Source: Proales similis (taxonomy: Eukaryota; Rotifera; Eurotatoria; Ploima; Proalidae). From it: a stretch of DNA of 64,000 nucleotides. The notes under the pieces were generated by a model. The model searched no databases. It had not been told where the DNA came from and saw only the letters and a list, made by a program, of their open reading frames with translations. The position numbers were made by a program, and so were the translations under genes. The DNA is taken from the NCBI GenBank assembly GCA_019059635.1, contig JAGVRJ010000001.1, forward strand, positions 2,604,001-2,668,000, read 5' to 3'. Shown here one piece after another: positions 1 through 12,003 of this stretch. Position 1 is the first letter of the stretch. Each line of letters opens with the position of its first letter.

Positions 1-558
1 CTCAGTTCGAAGTGGAAGCATTGTGATTGAAACTTCCGTTTCAGGCTCGGCTGAAAGCTTATCTCATCTGAACGGCAATTTAACCCAAACAGGCTTTTCT
101 CTAGATGAAGGAATGGATATTAAGTCAAGCGAAATAATGGGAGTACGAAACGAATTTATTTCTAGTGCGCCGGGTGCCTCAGAAGAAAAAATTCAACAAG
201 AAAATGCAGTAGGATTTAAAAACTAATTCCAGATCGCTTAAATTTAAGATTCGAAACCACTCAAGAACAATATTGGACTGATTGTTGGTTTAACGGTTGG
301 CTTAGTTGTTTTTTTTGGTGCAATTACCGGAGGACTGTTTTTATATTGGTTGAATAGCAAAAATAGTAAGCTTTAACTATCTTTTGAATCAAACTTTCGC
401 CTTCCTTGCTAATCGCTTATTTAATCAATTCTTAAGATGAAAAACAGCGCACCGTTCATCCTGGAGGTAACTGGGGCAAAAAAAAAGGAAACACAAGCAA
501 TAAGCTTCTTAATCGCTTAAACAAGAGCGAATATGCAGACTTTTACTACCAAGATTGA
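1..558 (+). CDS. C-terminal part of a single-pass membrane protein (5' end outside window)
   Basis: Three exons can be joined in frame: 2-208 (frame open to the window edge), 266-365 and 437-558, with introns 209-265 and 366-436, both GT-AG (the second donor is GTAAGC). The encoded segment has an extracellular-looking Ser/Gly-rich part, then a hydrophobic stretch beginning NNIGLIVGLTVGLVVFFGAI, then a short basic tail of about 45 residues ending SEYADFYYQD. This is the layout of a type I membrane protein with a small cytoplasmic tail. The stretch SVRSGSIVIETSV just before the membrane faintly recalls the GS-V-V-turn of SEA domains, but that is only an impression. A possible poly(A) signal AATAAA lies at 603-608. 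I do not recognise the family; function unknown. Confidence 0.6.
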
Positions 559-1353
559 AACTTTAGATTTACTGAGAAACCACATTAATAAACTTTTGCG
601 AGAATAAAAATAAGCAATTTTAATAAAGTATTTAAACAAAAAGTGGCTTATAAAATCATGTACAATATATAATCTCTTGTATGTATGGGGACGCACTTTC
701 CTCGGCCACTCTCTTTATTTCTTTACTTCAACAACTAAATTAAAAACGGCACAACCAACAGCTCACACCAGATCCTTTAGATACTTGCGACTATATTTCG
801 TTAGTTATAATTAAATTTTAATGTGAGATGAGGGAAGGGAAGATTGATGTTTACCGGAGGACTGTTGCTGACTGGAACAATCAATAAAAGTATGGCCTAT
901 ATAAACAAAATAATGATTTTATATTAAAATAAATGATTTTTTTATAATCATGATTTATTAAGACATATATTGACTCATTCTGTTTTAATTTGAAAATCAT
1001 CTAATCAAGTTATAATAAAATATATTTTAAATAAAATTAAATTGCTTGCATTCTCAATGAAGTTATAAAAATAGAAATTTTTCGTTTCATTATTGCAAAT
1101 TATATGAGAGTCGAGTTAGTCTGCAATTCGATGATTCATTGTTGAGATCTGCAATTTCGGTACCAATTAGCTGTCTGTGAGATTTGTTCAAAGGATAAAA
1201 CTTTGTCCGTTCCTTGGCAATAACTTTTTCATCCTAAAAAAAATGTCTTATATTAAAAATCATTAAAATGATTAAAATTTGTGAAAAGCAACTTGGCAAC
1301 AAATGATAAACTAAAAAGCATTTGATTAATCTGATATAGTACCCCTTAGTTAA
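559..1353. other. Intergenic, AT-rich
   Basis: This is the 3' flank of the first gene and of the flippase gene, which converge here. An AATAAA at 603-608 could serve the plus-strand gene. I see no coding exon, RNA gene or repeat. Confidence 0.5.
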
Positions 1354-4300
1354 TTAAAATCTTGTGACCATAAAATTCTCATTTTTTAAAGTTTGGCCTA
1401 ATTTAATGTGATCAACATTGGGCTTAATTGTCATACTCTTCATAGGTTGGGTCTTAAGATTAGCTTTATCTTCGATAAAATTTGTTCTGGAACCCAAATA
1501 CTGTGAGGGATTTATAACCAGCCGCTTGGCAAGAAGTGCCAAAGCAGAAACACCTTGCTATCAGTAAAATTGGAAAATCAGAAGAGGGATAACAGAAAGA
1601 GAATCTTACATTTGGTTCTGGCATCATTTTTCCTTCTCTTATTAGAGCGGCAAACCCTTCTTCGTGTGAAAAAGCATAAGCTGAGCGTTTAATTGATCTT
1701 GCACTTTCTCGCGTAGACGACCGCTTTATTTTTTTTCCAGAAATAGGGTATTTTCTGCGGCCCTCTTTGGCTTCGATTTTTTGCATTTTTATAACTTTGT
1801 CCGAGACACTCGGCCACAAATCAGCTTTGAGAAAACGATAAGCGACTATTGGAAGGAGCAGCGTGGCTGATGTTATAAGCACAGTAAACCAAAAGGCTGG
1901 TGAAGCGCACACTTTTTGGGCTGTACCAACGTAGTACCATCCTTGACCAAATATTTCGTAAATTATCTCGCTATACAGAACGAAATGAAAAAGAAAGTGA
2001 ATTATTAAGGTTCCCCATATGCAGAAATGATTGAATCCAGTCCAATAAGCTGTATCCAGTCCGCACTAATTTAAGTAATATTCGACTGGAAAATATATCG
2101 ATGAATTTCAAATAAGGGAGTTTACATACTTGTAAATTAACCACTATCACAAGAACAGTTGATATGGCAAATCCAAAGCTTTGCAAATCAGAAAGCTCTT
2201 TGCCTTCGTGTGTTATATTATAAAAAAGAGTTCCATATGGGATGAAAAAAAGGACAAGGGAACTGAGGATTCCGTGCATAACGCTAAAAAGAAACTCTTT
2301 TCTATTGAAAAGAGCTCCTTTTTGGCCTGGTAGGTATAGAATCGGATACTTGATGGAAAGCTCTTGGTTTACATCCTTTGAAAAGAAAAAGAAAATTAAA
2401 TAGATAGGAGGCATCTTTCGCAAAGCAAGGCTTACTTGATCAAAAACTCCAAGGGCTAAGACTGGAAGTGTAGAAAAAAAAAGATTGTAAGTGGAAACAA
2501 AAAATGGATCAAAGAGGGTCTAATAAACCATTTTATCAAGATCAATTAAGAAACTATGGATAAAAATTAGCTACCTGGGCTGAAAATCCAGAAAAAAAAG
2601 CGAACCAAAAATGGCATAGTGTGGCTGCGAAATTTTTGTAAAAAAAATATCGTAAAAATTTGCTCACTCGAAAATACGACCATCGGCCATGGACTAATAA
2701 TAGACGCTCAAGGAACTTGAATTGACCAATAGAAAAATCACTAGCCAATACCGCTTGCTGACCTTCTTGGCCGCTTATTCCAACTCCAATATGAGCAGAT
2801 TTTATCATCGATACATCATTTGCACCATCGCCGATCGCGAGCGTTATTGCTTTTTTATGTGTTTTTACCAGCTCAACAACTGATTTTTTTTGCCCTGGAG
2901 TAACACGGCAACAAATTATTGCCTTACATTTGCATGCAATATCAAGAAATATTGTTTCGTAAGCAGGTAACAATGCGTAAACTAGACTCTGTCCGCTGAT
3001 GACTAATGCTGCGTCATTGAATTCGTTCTCAGTTGGTTTTAGCTCTTCAAGAACTTTGAGTCTAACACTTGATTCACTATTTTCTGAGTTCTCATTAAAT
3101 TTTGTTGCTTCCCTCTTACTTGCAATATAATTGACTTTTTTCCGGGTGGAAATGAGCTGTTTTTGAAATTCAGGCTCATTTGTCGCATCGATCGTATGAA
3201 CGTCGATTTGATCCGTGAGCAAACGACATGAGTAGCCAATATTGATAGCTGTCTCAAGTTTGTCTCCGGTTAGAACCCAAATTTTAATGTTGGCTTGAGA
3301 AAGCTTTTCAATGCACTCGGGAACTCCATCTTGAAGTTTGTCTTCGACTGCTGTGGCACCGATAAATAATAAGTTTGTTTCTATTTTTTCATAAACGCTG
3401 CTAATTTTTTCACTCCGGTTCTCAAACGCTATGGTGGCTTCAAGGTATTCTTGTGACCATTTACTGTATTCAATATCACTTATTTCACGCCATGCTAGGC
3501 ACAGGGTGCGTAGAGCATCTTCAGCAAATCTGTTTAAATGGTGCTCGCTTCTTTCGAAAAGTTGAATACTGTCTGGAGACAGTCTCTCTTTAATGACAGT
3601 GTCTGCTCCTTTGCAGAATATAACCAATTTTCCATCCATTCGACATATAACTGACATTCTTTTGCGAATATTATTAAAGTCAAGTATATTTAAAACTTCA
3701 AACGTTTGCTCTTGGCCATCAATAATTACTGTTATGCTTTTTGGTGTTCTGCTCTTAAATACAAAGCCGAAATTGCGGGCAGCACAGACAAGAGCACCTT
3801 CGTCAGGTGACTGCGCTTGATATAAAAGTTCGCTTTTCTTCTCATCCGCCATTACGGTATGACAAATACTCAAGAGTATAAAAAACCGGTAGCAATGCTG
3901 ATCTTTAACTTTTAATGCATTTAGAAGGTTTGGATCAAAAAATTTAAATTTAGGATCAGCATATGGATTAAATGATAGATCAATAGGTGTAGATGAGTCA
4001 TTTATTTCTATTTCATTTCCATTCGAATCATACACATAGCCGTATAAGACCCCATTTATAGAACATTTGTTAAAGGTCATAATATTCTGAGTCAAGGTAC
4101 CGGTTTTATCAGAAAAAATGTACTCTATTTGGCCTAGTTCTTCGTTAAGCGTTGTAGTGCGAGCTTTGGCTGGAAGCTGAGCTTTCTCGTCGTACATCTC
4201 AACATCCCAGTTTATCCACATACTTTGGATGGAGCGTATAAACTCTACACTCACATAGAGAGATATCGGAACAACTGTATTAAGAATGATGATATAAGAT

Positions 4301-5629
4301 AGAAAAATGAGTGATGAATTTGTAATTGAGCCTATGTTACGTTCTTTTGGAATATAAGGTTCCCAAGGTAAATATAATTGAAAACCATATCCCCTGAATA
4401 GCTCCCAGATGGCACAAGCAAGAGTACAAATGGCGCATAGTGTAAGAAGAAATATGACTATACCAATTATCAAATAATTCAATAGTTTGTCAATATGTGT
4501 TTGCTTAAACTTTGTTTTCCCTCCATTTCGCATAAGCTTGGTGTCAGCTCCGGCAAATATCACGAGACCGTAGCACCATTTGGTATTTCGAAGTCGGCAG
4601 CCTCTCAAAAGCATTTTATCATTGTCTAGAGAACATGCATCACCACTACGCCAAAAAAGTGTGCCCTCAAATTCATTAAGTAGCTCATTTGGAGCTTCGC
4701 ATTCGATTTTAAAATCAAGTTTAGCCATTTCATGATTAATAACATTTGAATCGCTGTTGTGAGCTAAAGCCTCAAATTTTTCTGACGTTTCGGAGAGTGC
4801 TTGCTTGACTTTTAAATTAGTCTCTCTACAAAAGATAATTGACAAGTAAAATAGAGAATATTAGTTGATCTTTTTAACAAACCCGTCGAGTTCTGAAGTT
4901 TCAATATAACAGAGCCCATGAGGTTCACTAGTTGCTAAAAGAAGTAAATCCGCCTGAAAAATAAAAAAATGTTTCCATAATTGAATTAAAATAAAAATTA
5001 AACATTCTGAAGTAATTACGGCAACAAAGTCGTCTTTGTGAAGTTTAATTATATCTCCGACTGAAATTTGACACCATTTTTCTTTTCTAAGCGCTCTACC
5101 TCTGAGAACAAAAGTTGGTCTGGAGTTTACTATGTTGTCATTCCTATGCCTTGTCTTTTAAAATTTTGTAAAACAGCAGTCGAAAATTAAAAATAAAAAA
5201 TTTTAGTTACAATATCATCAATCAAATCTTTTAAGCCTTTGAGAATGAGAACGCTACTTAGTGGTAAAAAAGTTGTAATAGGGCTAAGCGATGATATCTG
5301 AGGAATAAGTTGTAGTAGAAATAGACATAAAAAATAGGCATTTGCAAGTCGCTGAAATTGTTCAAATAGATTTTTGGGAAGAAAGGTTAGTAAGTTATAT
5401 TTTGAAGTGCTCACTGAATTATTCTAAATAAGATACCAATAAGCCTTGATAATTGATTGAAATTCTGAATAGAATGCCTACCGCATAATGAAATTTGGCA
5501 TTATATTGAGGATCATTGGGTTTAATTCGACGTCGATCTTCTAAAAAACAAAGTTTAAATGAAATATCAAGCTAACAGTTCATAAGTCTCACCTCTAAAT
5601 TTCGGTTTGCTAAAGATACTAAACTTCAT
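1354..5629 (-). CDS. ATP8B: Phospholipid-transporting P4-ATPase (flippase), ATP8B-like
   Basis: Ten exons on the minus strand: 5629-5593, 5540-5482, 5423-5211, 5154-5020, 4953-4883, 4825-2575, 2519-2436, 2375-2130, 2065-1610 and 1557-1354. All introns are GT-AG and 52-66 bp; the frame closes to give 1251 residues. P4-ATPases flip phospholipids from the outer to the inner leaflet using an aspartyl-phosphate cycle. Visible motifs are the N-terminal [13 protein letters not shown] segment, the [14 protein letters not shown] actuator loop, the phosphorylation motif [17 protein letters not shown] in the nucleotide domain, [14 protein letters not shown] in the hinge, and AFSHEEGF in the tail. The actuator sequence and [17 protein letters not shown] match class-I ATP8B rather than ATP8A, ATP9 or ATP10. 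The start is the only in-frame ATG after an upstream stop; an extra 5' exon cannot be excluded. Confidence 0.93.
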
Positions 5630-6302
5630 ATCTGCTTGTTCACTCAAATAAGGGATTTCATCTGGCTCAAAAATACAAGGTAAAACGTATCATTCAAAAT
5701 AATTTTCATTAATGGAATTTAAATTCAAAATAAAAAATGTTAAATTTTTATCATGTCTCTAAATTCTTAACACCTTTAAGTTTTTTTATGACGTGGCGCA
5801 TATAATTTAAGAAATAAAATAGAGTTTTTTTAATTTCATTCTTTATCAAGTAATGAAACTTAAAGCTAAAAAAGAAACTCTTAAATGAATACGCAAATAC
5901 AAGAGACTTGTGAACTTGCACACAGCCTGGTATAGTCAATTGCTGATTGATGTTCTTTACAATATCCCAATTTTTTTTTGAATTATGGAAATTTAGACAC
6001 ACCGTAGGCTATGAATTACTTTTATGCATTTAAACATATATTCACGTATAAAATATAATAAATAATTATAACTACGACCTACAATGGTATTTGCTGGGTA
6101 GTTCATCCTAGACATAATTCTACAAATCATGTCAAGTTTATTTTACAAATAGGCAAGATCGAGTCACTTAATAAGTTATCTAATAATTAAAAGGCCTTAA
6201 TTGAAGTTGATAAGATAAAATAAGAATGAAAGAAAGAATAAGCTTTGTATAAAACCTCAACAAAAACTAATTATTTTAAACCTTTTGTAGGACGACATAT
6301 TC
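5630..6302. other. Intergenic
   Basis: This is the 5' flank of the flippase gene. A minus-strand open stretch at 5751-6002 has no recognisable family features and no convincing splice partners. Nothing else is seen. Confidence 0.4.
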
Positions 6303-6960
6303 TTATGGTAAAGGCGCACGCGGAATTTCGGAAGTTTCATTATTGTTGGAGTTTTTACCAATTAATGAGGCTTCTACTATAAGGGAATCTAAATCAACAT
6401 CACGAAACAAGAACTCATCTGAAATTACTTATCAGGTGATTACAAGCAGTAAACGCTAGAACATGAATACATATGAATTCCTTTTGAAATGAACAGTAAG
6501 AACAACAGCTATTTATCAAGTGCTCGCGATTGAAATCTATGATAGCTAAACGTGATAACGTTTGAAATTCAACAAACTCACTTATTTCGTCTGTTAGTCT
6601 TTTTTTAAGTACCTCGTGTACATTAGAAGTGGCAGAATCTTTTGAGCCAGCATTTAAATAGGCCAAGAACAATTGTTATGAATTAACTTATTTTTTTCAA
6701 TCAACGCTACTTTTATCCCTGCATAAAAGCTATCCCACAAAAACTAACTGGAGTTGAACCAGCCGGACACTATAATTTCAGTCAGTCGTTATACAAATTC
6801 ATCCAGTTGTTGCTTTTCCAAAAGAGCCTATTTTTTTACTTGCCGGTCAGTCGAAACAAGAGCATTATTGGTAGAAGGTATCCGAGGTGCATAACCTTCG
6901 TACCAGCCATCGTTTAATATCCAATGAGACTCGAAATACTCTTAAAACTATCCAATACCG
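6303..6960 (-). mobile_element. Decayed MULE-type transposase remnant (SWIM zinc-finger region)
   Basis: On the minus strand, around 6924-6852, a frame reads EYFESHWILNDGWYEGYAPR and continues with IPSTNNALVSTDRQ. The G(Y)APxxPSTNNALE-like block is a hallmark of Mutator-like (MULE) transposases. Further along, 6672-6415 is open and contains INSCCSYCSFQKEFICIHVL, which resembles a SWIM zinc finger (CxC...CxH) in which the second Cys has become Tyr. A final open stretch of about 37 codons ends at 6303. The pieces lie in different frames, and the frame upstream of the STNNA block is broken by stops, so this looks like a dead copy or a fragment with lost splicing. I found no terminal inverted repeats. 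Similarity is from memory of the family, so the call is tentative. Confidence 0.5.
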
Positions 6961-7227
6961 CATCATCGCTATCCCAAATATAGACCAAATCGAACGGGCA
7001 GAAAAAATTGGGCTACAATATTTATTTAGTAAAGGCTATAGGTTTCTTAAAATTATTCAATGCATTTTAGCCCTTTTTTACCCACTAAATTCTCTAGAAT
7101 AAAAAATCAAGCTGAGACAAAATAATCACCCTTTTGTAAGAACTCTTAAAAACATTTTAATAACTAATATTTTATTTCCATTTTTTGATCGTTTGTTTTA
7201 AAATTGCATTTTCCTGCCAGCTAAAGT

Positions 7228-10200
7228 TTAGCCATTCATTAAAACTGCACTAAATATTGAAGTTAAGATTATAATTGAAACTTGAAATTTAAAGCAAGGG
7301 CGTGCATTGTTTTTCATGAAGCTTATTTTTTCATGCTCTTTTTTTATATCAATTAAAGGCTGTGGAACATTTTCATTTATTGCTCGCGCAGAATATTCCG
7401 GAACATGACGAGCCGTTTTTATACTTCGGCTATACACATCATCTGCAATAAATGCTTGCTTATAACTAGGGCCAATGAATAGAGGGTTATATGGCTTATA
7501 GTTAGCTTGAACACAATCGAACAGGAAATATCTGATATCTAGCGATTCTTGTGAGATAGGAATGCTCCAATAATTAAATTTATACATAGAAGAGTTTGAA
7601 ATTATGTATGCGAGTGGTTCTGTCAGGCTACTATCGATACGAGGATTTCGCCAGCTTACCGCAGAATTTGTTTTAAATGGAATTCGACCTGTAACATTCG
7701 TATTCCAATCACTTTGCCAAAACTCATAATCTTTAAAAAAGAAAATTGATGAGGCTATTGAAAAAGCACTGTCAATATTTTTAAACGGTATATCTGGATA
7801 TTCTTTTTTAAATGCTCTTGGATATCCATTTACAAGAGAGTATCTTGGAGGATACCCGAATTTAATTCTGTATTTCCAGAGAAGCTCATCCTAAAGAAAA
7901 ACTTATTACTTTAAATCGAAAAAGAAAAGCTATAAATACAACAACCTTAATAAAATGATATTCATCATTGTAAAAGAAAGCTGCATCAATTGATTGTGGC
8001 AGGTCTGGAAATAACTCAGGGATTTTTTTAGGCCAACCATCATAATCAAACAATCTCCATTTAGTGAGACCTCGTATGTGCCAAATATAATTGCCTTAAT
8101 TTGCAAAAGTTTAAATTTTTTTCTCCACCAATTTAGAACTGAATTCACCATACCCTTGAAAACAAACGCGTTCCCCCATTCAGTTCGGGTAATTGCATCT
8201 ACCAACGGTTCAGCACATAAGTCGGGTGGAATTTCGCTTTTTTCCTTTACATCGTTTGTTGGTGAAAGATGATTCTCTTTTATTGTAATATTTTTGCTTT
8301 CATTCATTGAAGGTTTATTATCAACTGAGACTGATTCTGAAACAGTTGTGATTTTTTCTGTGGTGAGTTTTAACTCAGTAACCTGATTCAAGGCTGTTAA
8401 ATTATTTTCATCTGTTTCCGTATGATTTTTTTTCAAAATTTCATTCTCATCGGTTGTATCGTGGCTGGTTTGATTGAACTCATCATTTGGTTGAGTGAAT
8501 AATGAGGCTAATATTTGTTCTTTGGAAGTTACTTCTGAAAAATTCTGTTGACTTAATTGAGTTGAAGATCTTTCAAAGTCCGTTGTAGTTGTTGGTGTTG
8601 TTGTTGTTGTTGTTGTTGAAGACGTTCTTGTAGTCGTCAAAGAATTTGAATTTAAAGGCTCATAACTTTTAGTTTCGCTAGCGGTTGTGGTCTCCAAAAA
8701 TTTTAATAACTCTAAGAATTGTAAATCGTCGGGCGTTGTATTTATTACAGGGGTTTCTATCAATGTTGTGGAAACGGATGTTTTATTTAGTTCGGTATAG
8801 TTTTGATTCAATTCTTTAAGCAAGTTTTCAAGAAATATAGAGACAGGGTCTTCTGTTTTTTCTATAGGTTCCTTGGTTGTAGCGATTTCTAACGAATTAT
8901 TTGTTGAGTTGTCATTAAAACTAGATTCTTCGAAAGAATCGAGTAGTTTTAAAAGCTCTTTCAGCTCACTTTCATATTCATTATTATTCTGTGTAAAATT
9001 TGTTTGATTTTGTGAACTCGAGGTGGTTTTTGTGAAAGTCATGATATTTGTTTGTGAAGGTTTGGAGCTTATTTCATTTGTAGTTTTTATCTTGGTTTCC
9101 TGAGTAGTATTGAGGAAGGCTTGACTTTTTGTTGAGATTGATGTAGTATATGATTCGTTTTTTTCTTGTTTCAAAACATCTAGGTTTCGATGTTCTTAAG
9201 AAAATGATAAGATACATGGCAAATTATTGAAATGAGAATAAAAGATTAAATTACTTTCATCCAATCCTAACACTATTCTGATATTCTGAATGTCTTGTTT
9301 AAGCAGTGTTTTGTCTCCGAAATGAAACAACGGTGACATGACAGAGTTGGGGTTACTTGAGTGATCTAACCCAAAAAGATGTCCTATGTGATGGACTATA
9401 ACACCCAAGAGACGGTTTTCATCCGACCAGTCCTCCGCATCATCCAAATGAATGTGGCCTCGAAATGGTGAGTGTGTATGGCTCAAAGAGCTGGAATGAG
9501 CGAGTTCACCATCAATTCCGTCGAAGAGCATAGAATCACCATGATTTCCCTCAGCGAAATAAATAGTTATATTGCTGTTATCGTACTGTTCTTGATAATC
9601 GTCCAATTTTCTTATACGCACATCCCCATATAGGTGTTCAAGCCACATGCCGAAAGCCTTTTCAACCATTTTTTCCACTTGATGATTTGAAACGCTCCTC
9701 GAATAACGATTTAAGTAAGGATTGTACTTTCGAATCGAATAGGTGAGTTTGGTCAAGTCATGTCTGAGAACACCTGTTGGATTAAAGGAATTAAGAGATA
9801 ATCTCATAAATAATTTGATGGTCTTACTCAGGTCTCGCTGCCTTGAACTTAAAAACTTTGAAGAACTAAATTTTAAATCGAAATCTTTGTTTCCGCAACG
9901 TGGTTTAGCCATTTTCATTATTGTTTCTTCATCGATTTTACCTTAAATAATATATGAATATTAATTAAATTTTAAAGCTCGAAATTTAAATTATTCGAAC
10001 CACTGCGTGTAATGTTGAACATAGTTTGAAATATGACTAATCCTCTATACATGTCTCTTGCGTTGTTTTGCATAAACTTAAGGGAATCATCGGCATGTTG
10101 CATGCAAATATTTTCGTTCATGTATCCATAGCGGCATAGATAGCTCTTAAAAATTTATCATTTAAAAATTATTCGTTTATATTCTTGTAATTCTTACTTT

Positions 10201-10308
10201 AACTAGATGGAATTTTGTTTCATCGACCGTAATAAAATATCCGTTTGCCAGTAAGAAGTGATTTAGAAGAAATATAAATAATTTTTCCCATATTTTCTGG
10301 GCTTTCAT
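7228..10308 (-). CDS. Matrix metalloproteinase with substituted active-site Glu, hemopexin domain and C-terminal anchor
   Basis: Six exons: 10308-10198, 10145-10001, 9941-9255, 9194-8154, 8094-7946 and 7890-7228, encoding 931 residues. Order: signal peptide (KLFIFLLNHFLLANG); propeptide with YGYM and the cysteine switch PRCGNKD (Cys101); metallopeptidase domain with the structural zinc/calcium block (HGD, FDG, GELAH, HIHLDDAEDW); the active-site helix; Met-turn NSVMSP; a Ser/Thr-rich linker of about 300 residues; hemopexin repeats (RGLTKWRLFDYDGWPKKIP); and a hydrophobic C-terminus (VSIIILTSIFSAVL) suiting a GPI or membrane anchor. The helix reads HHIGHLFGLDH where MMPs have HExGHxxGxxH. All three zinc-binding His are kept, but the general-base Glu is His270 (codon 9390-9388, CAC). 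By family chemistry it should be inactive or nearly so. It may serve as a binding protein, decoy or substrate trap (inference). Confidence 0.9.
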
Positions 10309-12003
10309 TTCTATCGTAAGCGAATTGATTTTTAGAATGAGAAAAAACAAAAAATTTCTTTCTATTTATATAGTTCATATGAAGAATGATTAAAGAGAAA
10401 TTATCAACTAGCAAAAAATTTGATGATATTTAAGATTTAAAAATGAATTAAGAGTAAAGCAGAACGATTTCCTTCTCTCTAATGCGTATCTTTTTCGTAT
10501 GTTATCTCTAAGCTCTTTCTCTATATTTTGGTATCATTTATTTAATGCGTTGATACAATCGAGAAATTGAAAGATGAGCTTGTTTGTATTTAGCTTGCCA
10601 TTTAAGGATACTTCATAATCTATTCAATACCTGATCCTTTGATTTGTATATCACAAAATGAATCATTCGAAAAGAGAAGGAAATTTTAATGTTGAATTGT
10701 TTATAGCATCGTCATCAAAGCTTAATCCACTGGATAGCTTTTTGTTTTAGCTTAGGCTATTTAGTGGTGCCCTTTGGTCTTGTTTAAAAGGTTTCTAATT
10801 GCAACTTGGTATTCCCAAATGAGCTTGGTGAAAAGAAACGGAAGCATAAGGCTTTTAAAATGTTATTATGAACAATATACGACCTGATAGACGGAAGTAA
10901 GTGTATCGACACAATTTTTTCCCATTTATATTTTCTTTGGCTTTATTAGCATATCAAGTATTAGACACAATTAGACTATAAGTGACCAGACTTTGAAAAT
11001 TGAATGCAAATACATTAAGGAAATTCGTTTATTAAATATCAGTTAACTAGATCGAATTAGGACAATGCAAGCATTTAGGTCAAATATTGTATTTGTACAG
11101 CTGACCCTTAAAGTGTTCTTCTAATTAGTGAAATTATTCCTATACAGTGGGCTTTTTTAGGTAAATCTAAGAGATACTCGGCTTTTTATATTGATTAACC
11201 AAGCAAGTTTATAAATTTTTACACTTTTGAACTTTAATAAAACTAATATTTTCTGGGAAAATTTAGTAAATATAGATTTGAAACCATCAAACATACTAAT
11301 GCAGACCAATGAATATAATTTTATTCGTACTAGATTTAGATCTTAATTTGAAAAAAAAACAGGCAACTTGATTTTATTTTTCTGAAATATTTGTAAACGA
11401 TTACTTCTAAACTGGAATAATTTAAGAGATTTGTAATAAAAAGAATAATTCTAAATCATTAGTTCCTTTGATTACCAGATTATAAATTTCAGAGTTGTTT
11501 GTTTTTCTACTTTGACATACTAAGTATTTTCAAACTAATTGAAGCCTTAACCAAAATTTTGCAAAAAGATTGTGCATTTAATACCCCAGAAGATGAAAAA
11601 TTAATACAAAAGAGAAAGACGGGGTCGTTACTTTTACGCATAATTGTCTATGCACGCGTTTTGCTCACATGTCAATTATCATAATTATGCTTAATTGCGC
11701 ATATTCGCTTCATTTTTCACTTTATGTACAATAGCTAGGTCGCAATTACTATACGTTTCGTCTTATTAATTCCTATGGTTACTTTGCCACCAATCACATA
11801 ATGCTTCAACCCTAAATGTGATTTTTTTCATATGCACCTTTTTTTGCACGCTTTCCATAAATTTAGACACCGATCTGATGATCTAAATTTTTATTTGCTA
11901 TTTGATAAAAACCTTTTATTTTTGATCGAACCACCATATATTTTAATTTAACATTGGTTGATGACTAGATTGGGCATCTTAGTAAGACTGTTCTCGTTCG
12001 AAA
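10309..12003. other. Intergenic between divergent MMP and ACC genes
   Basis: 1.7 kb of AT-rich DNA forms the shared upstream region of two divergent genes. A short plus-strand open frame at 11499-11684 has no family features. No RNA gene or repeat is seen. The ACC 5' UTR probably lies at its right edge. Confidence 0.5.

Noticed and set aside
5751-6002. Minus-strand open frame of 83 codons
   Set aside because: AT-rich composition, no family features, no splice partners.
6887-7102. Plus-strand frame over the MULE remnant
   Set aside because: It is the antisense of the STNNA-containing region; the minus-strand reading has the family motif.
11499-11684. Plus-strand open frame upstream of ACC
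   Set aside because: No recognisable domain, and ACC has a complete N-terminus without it.
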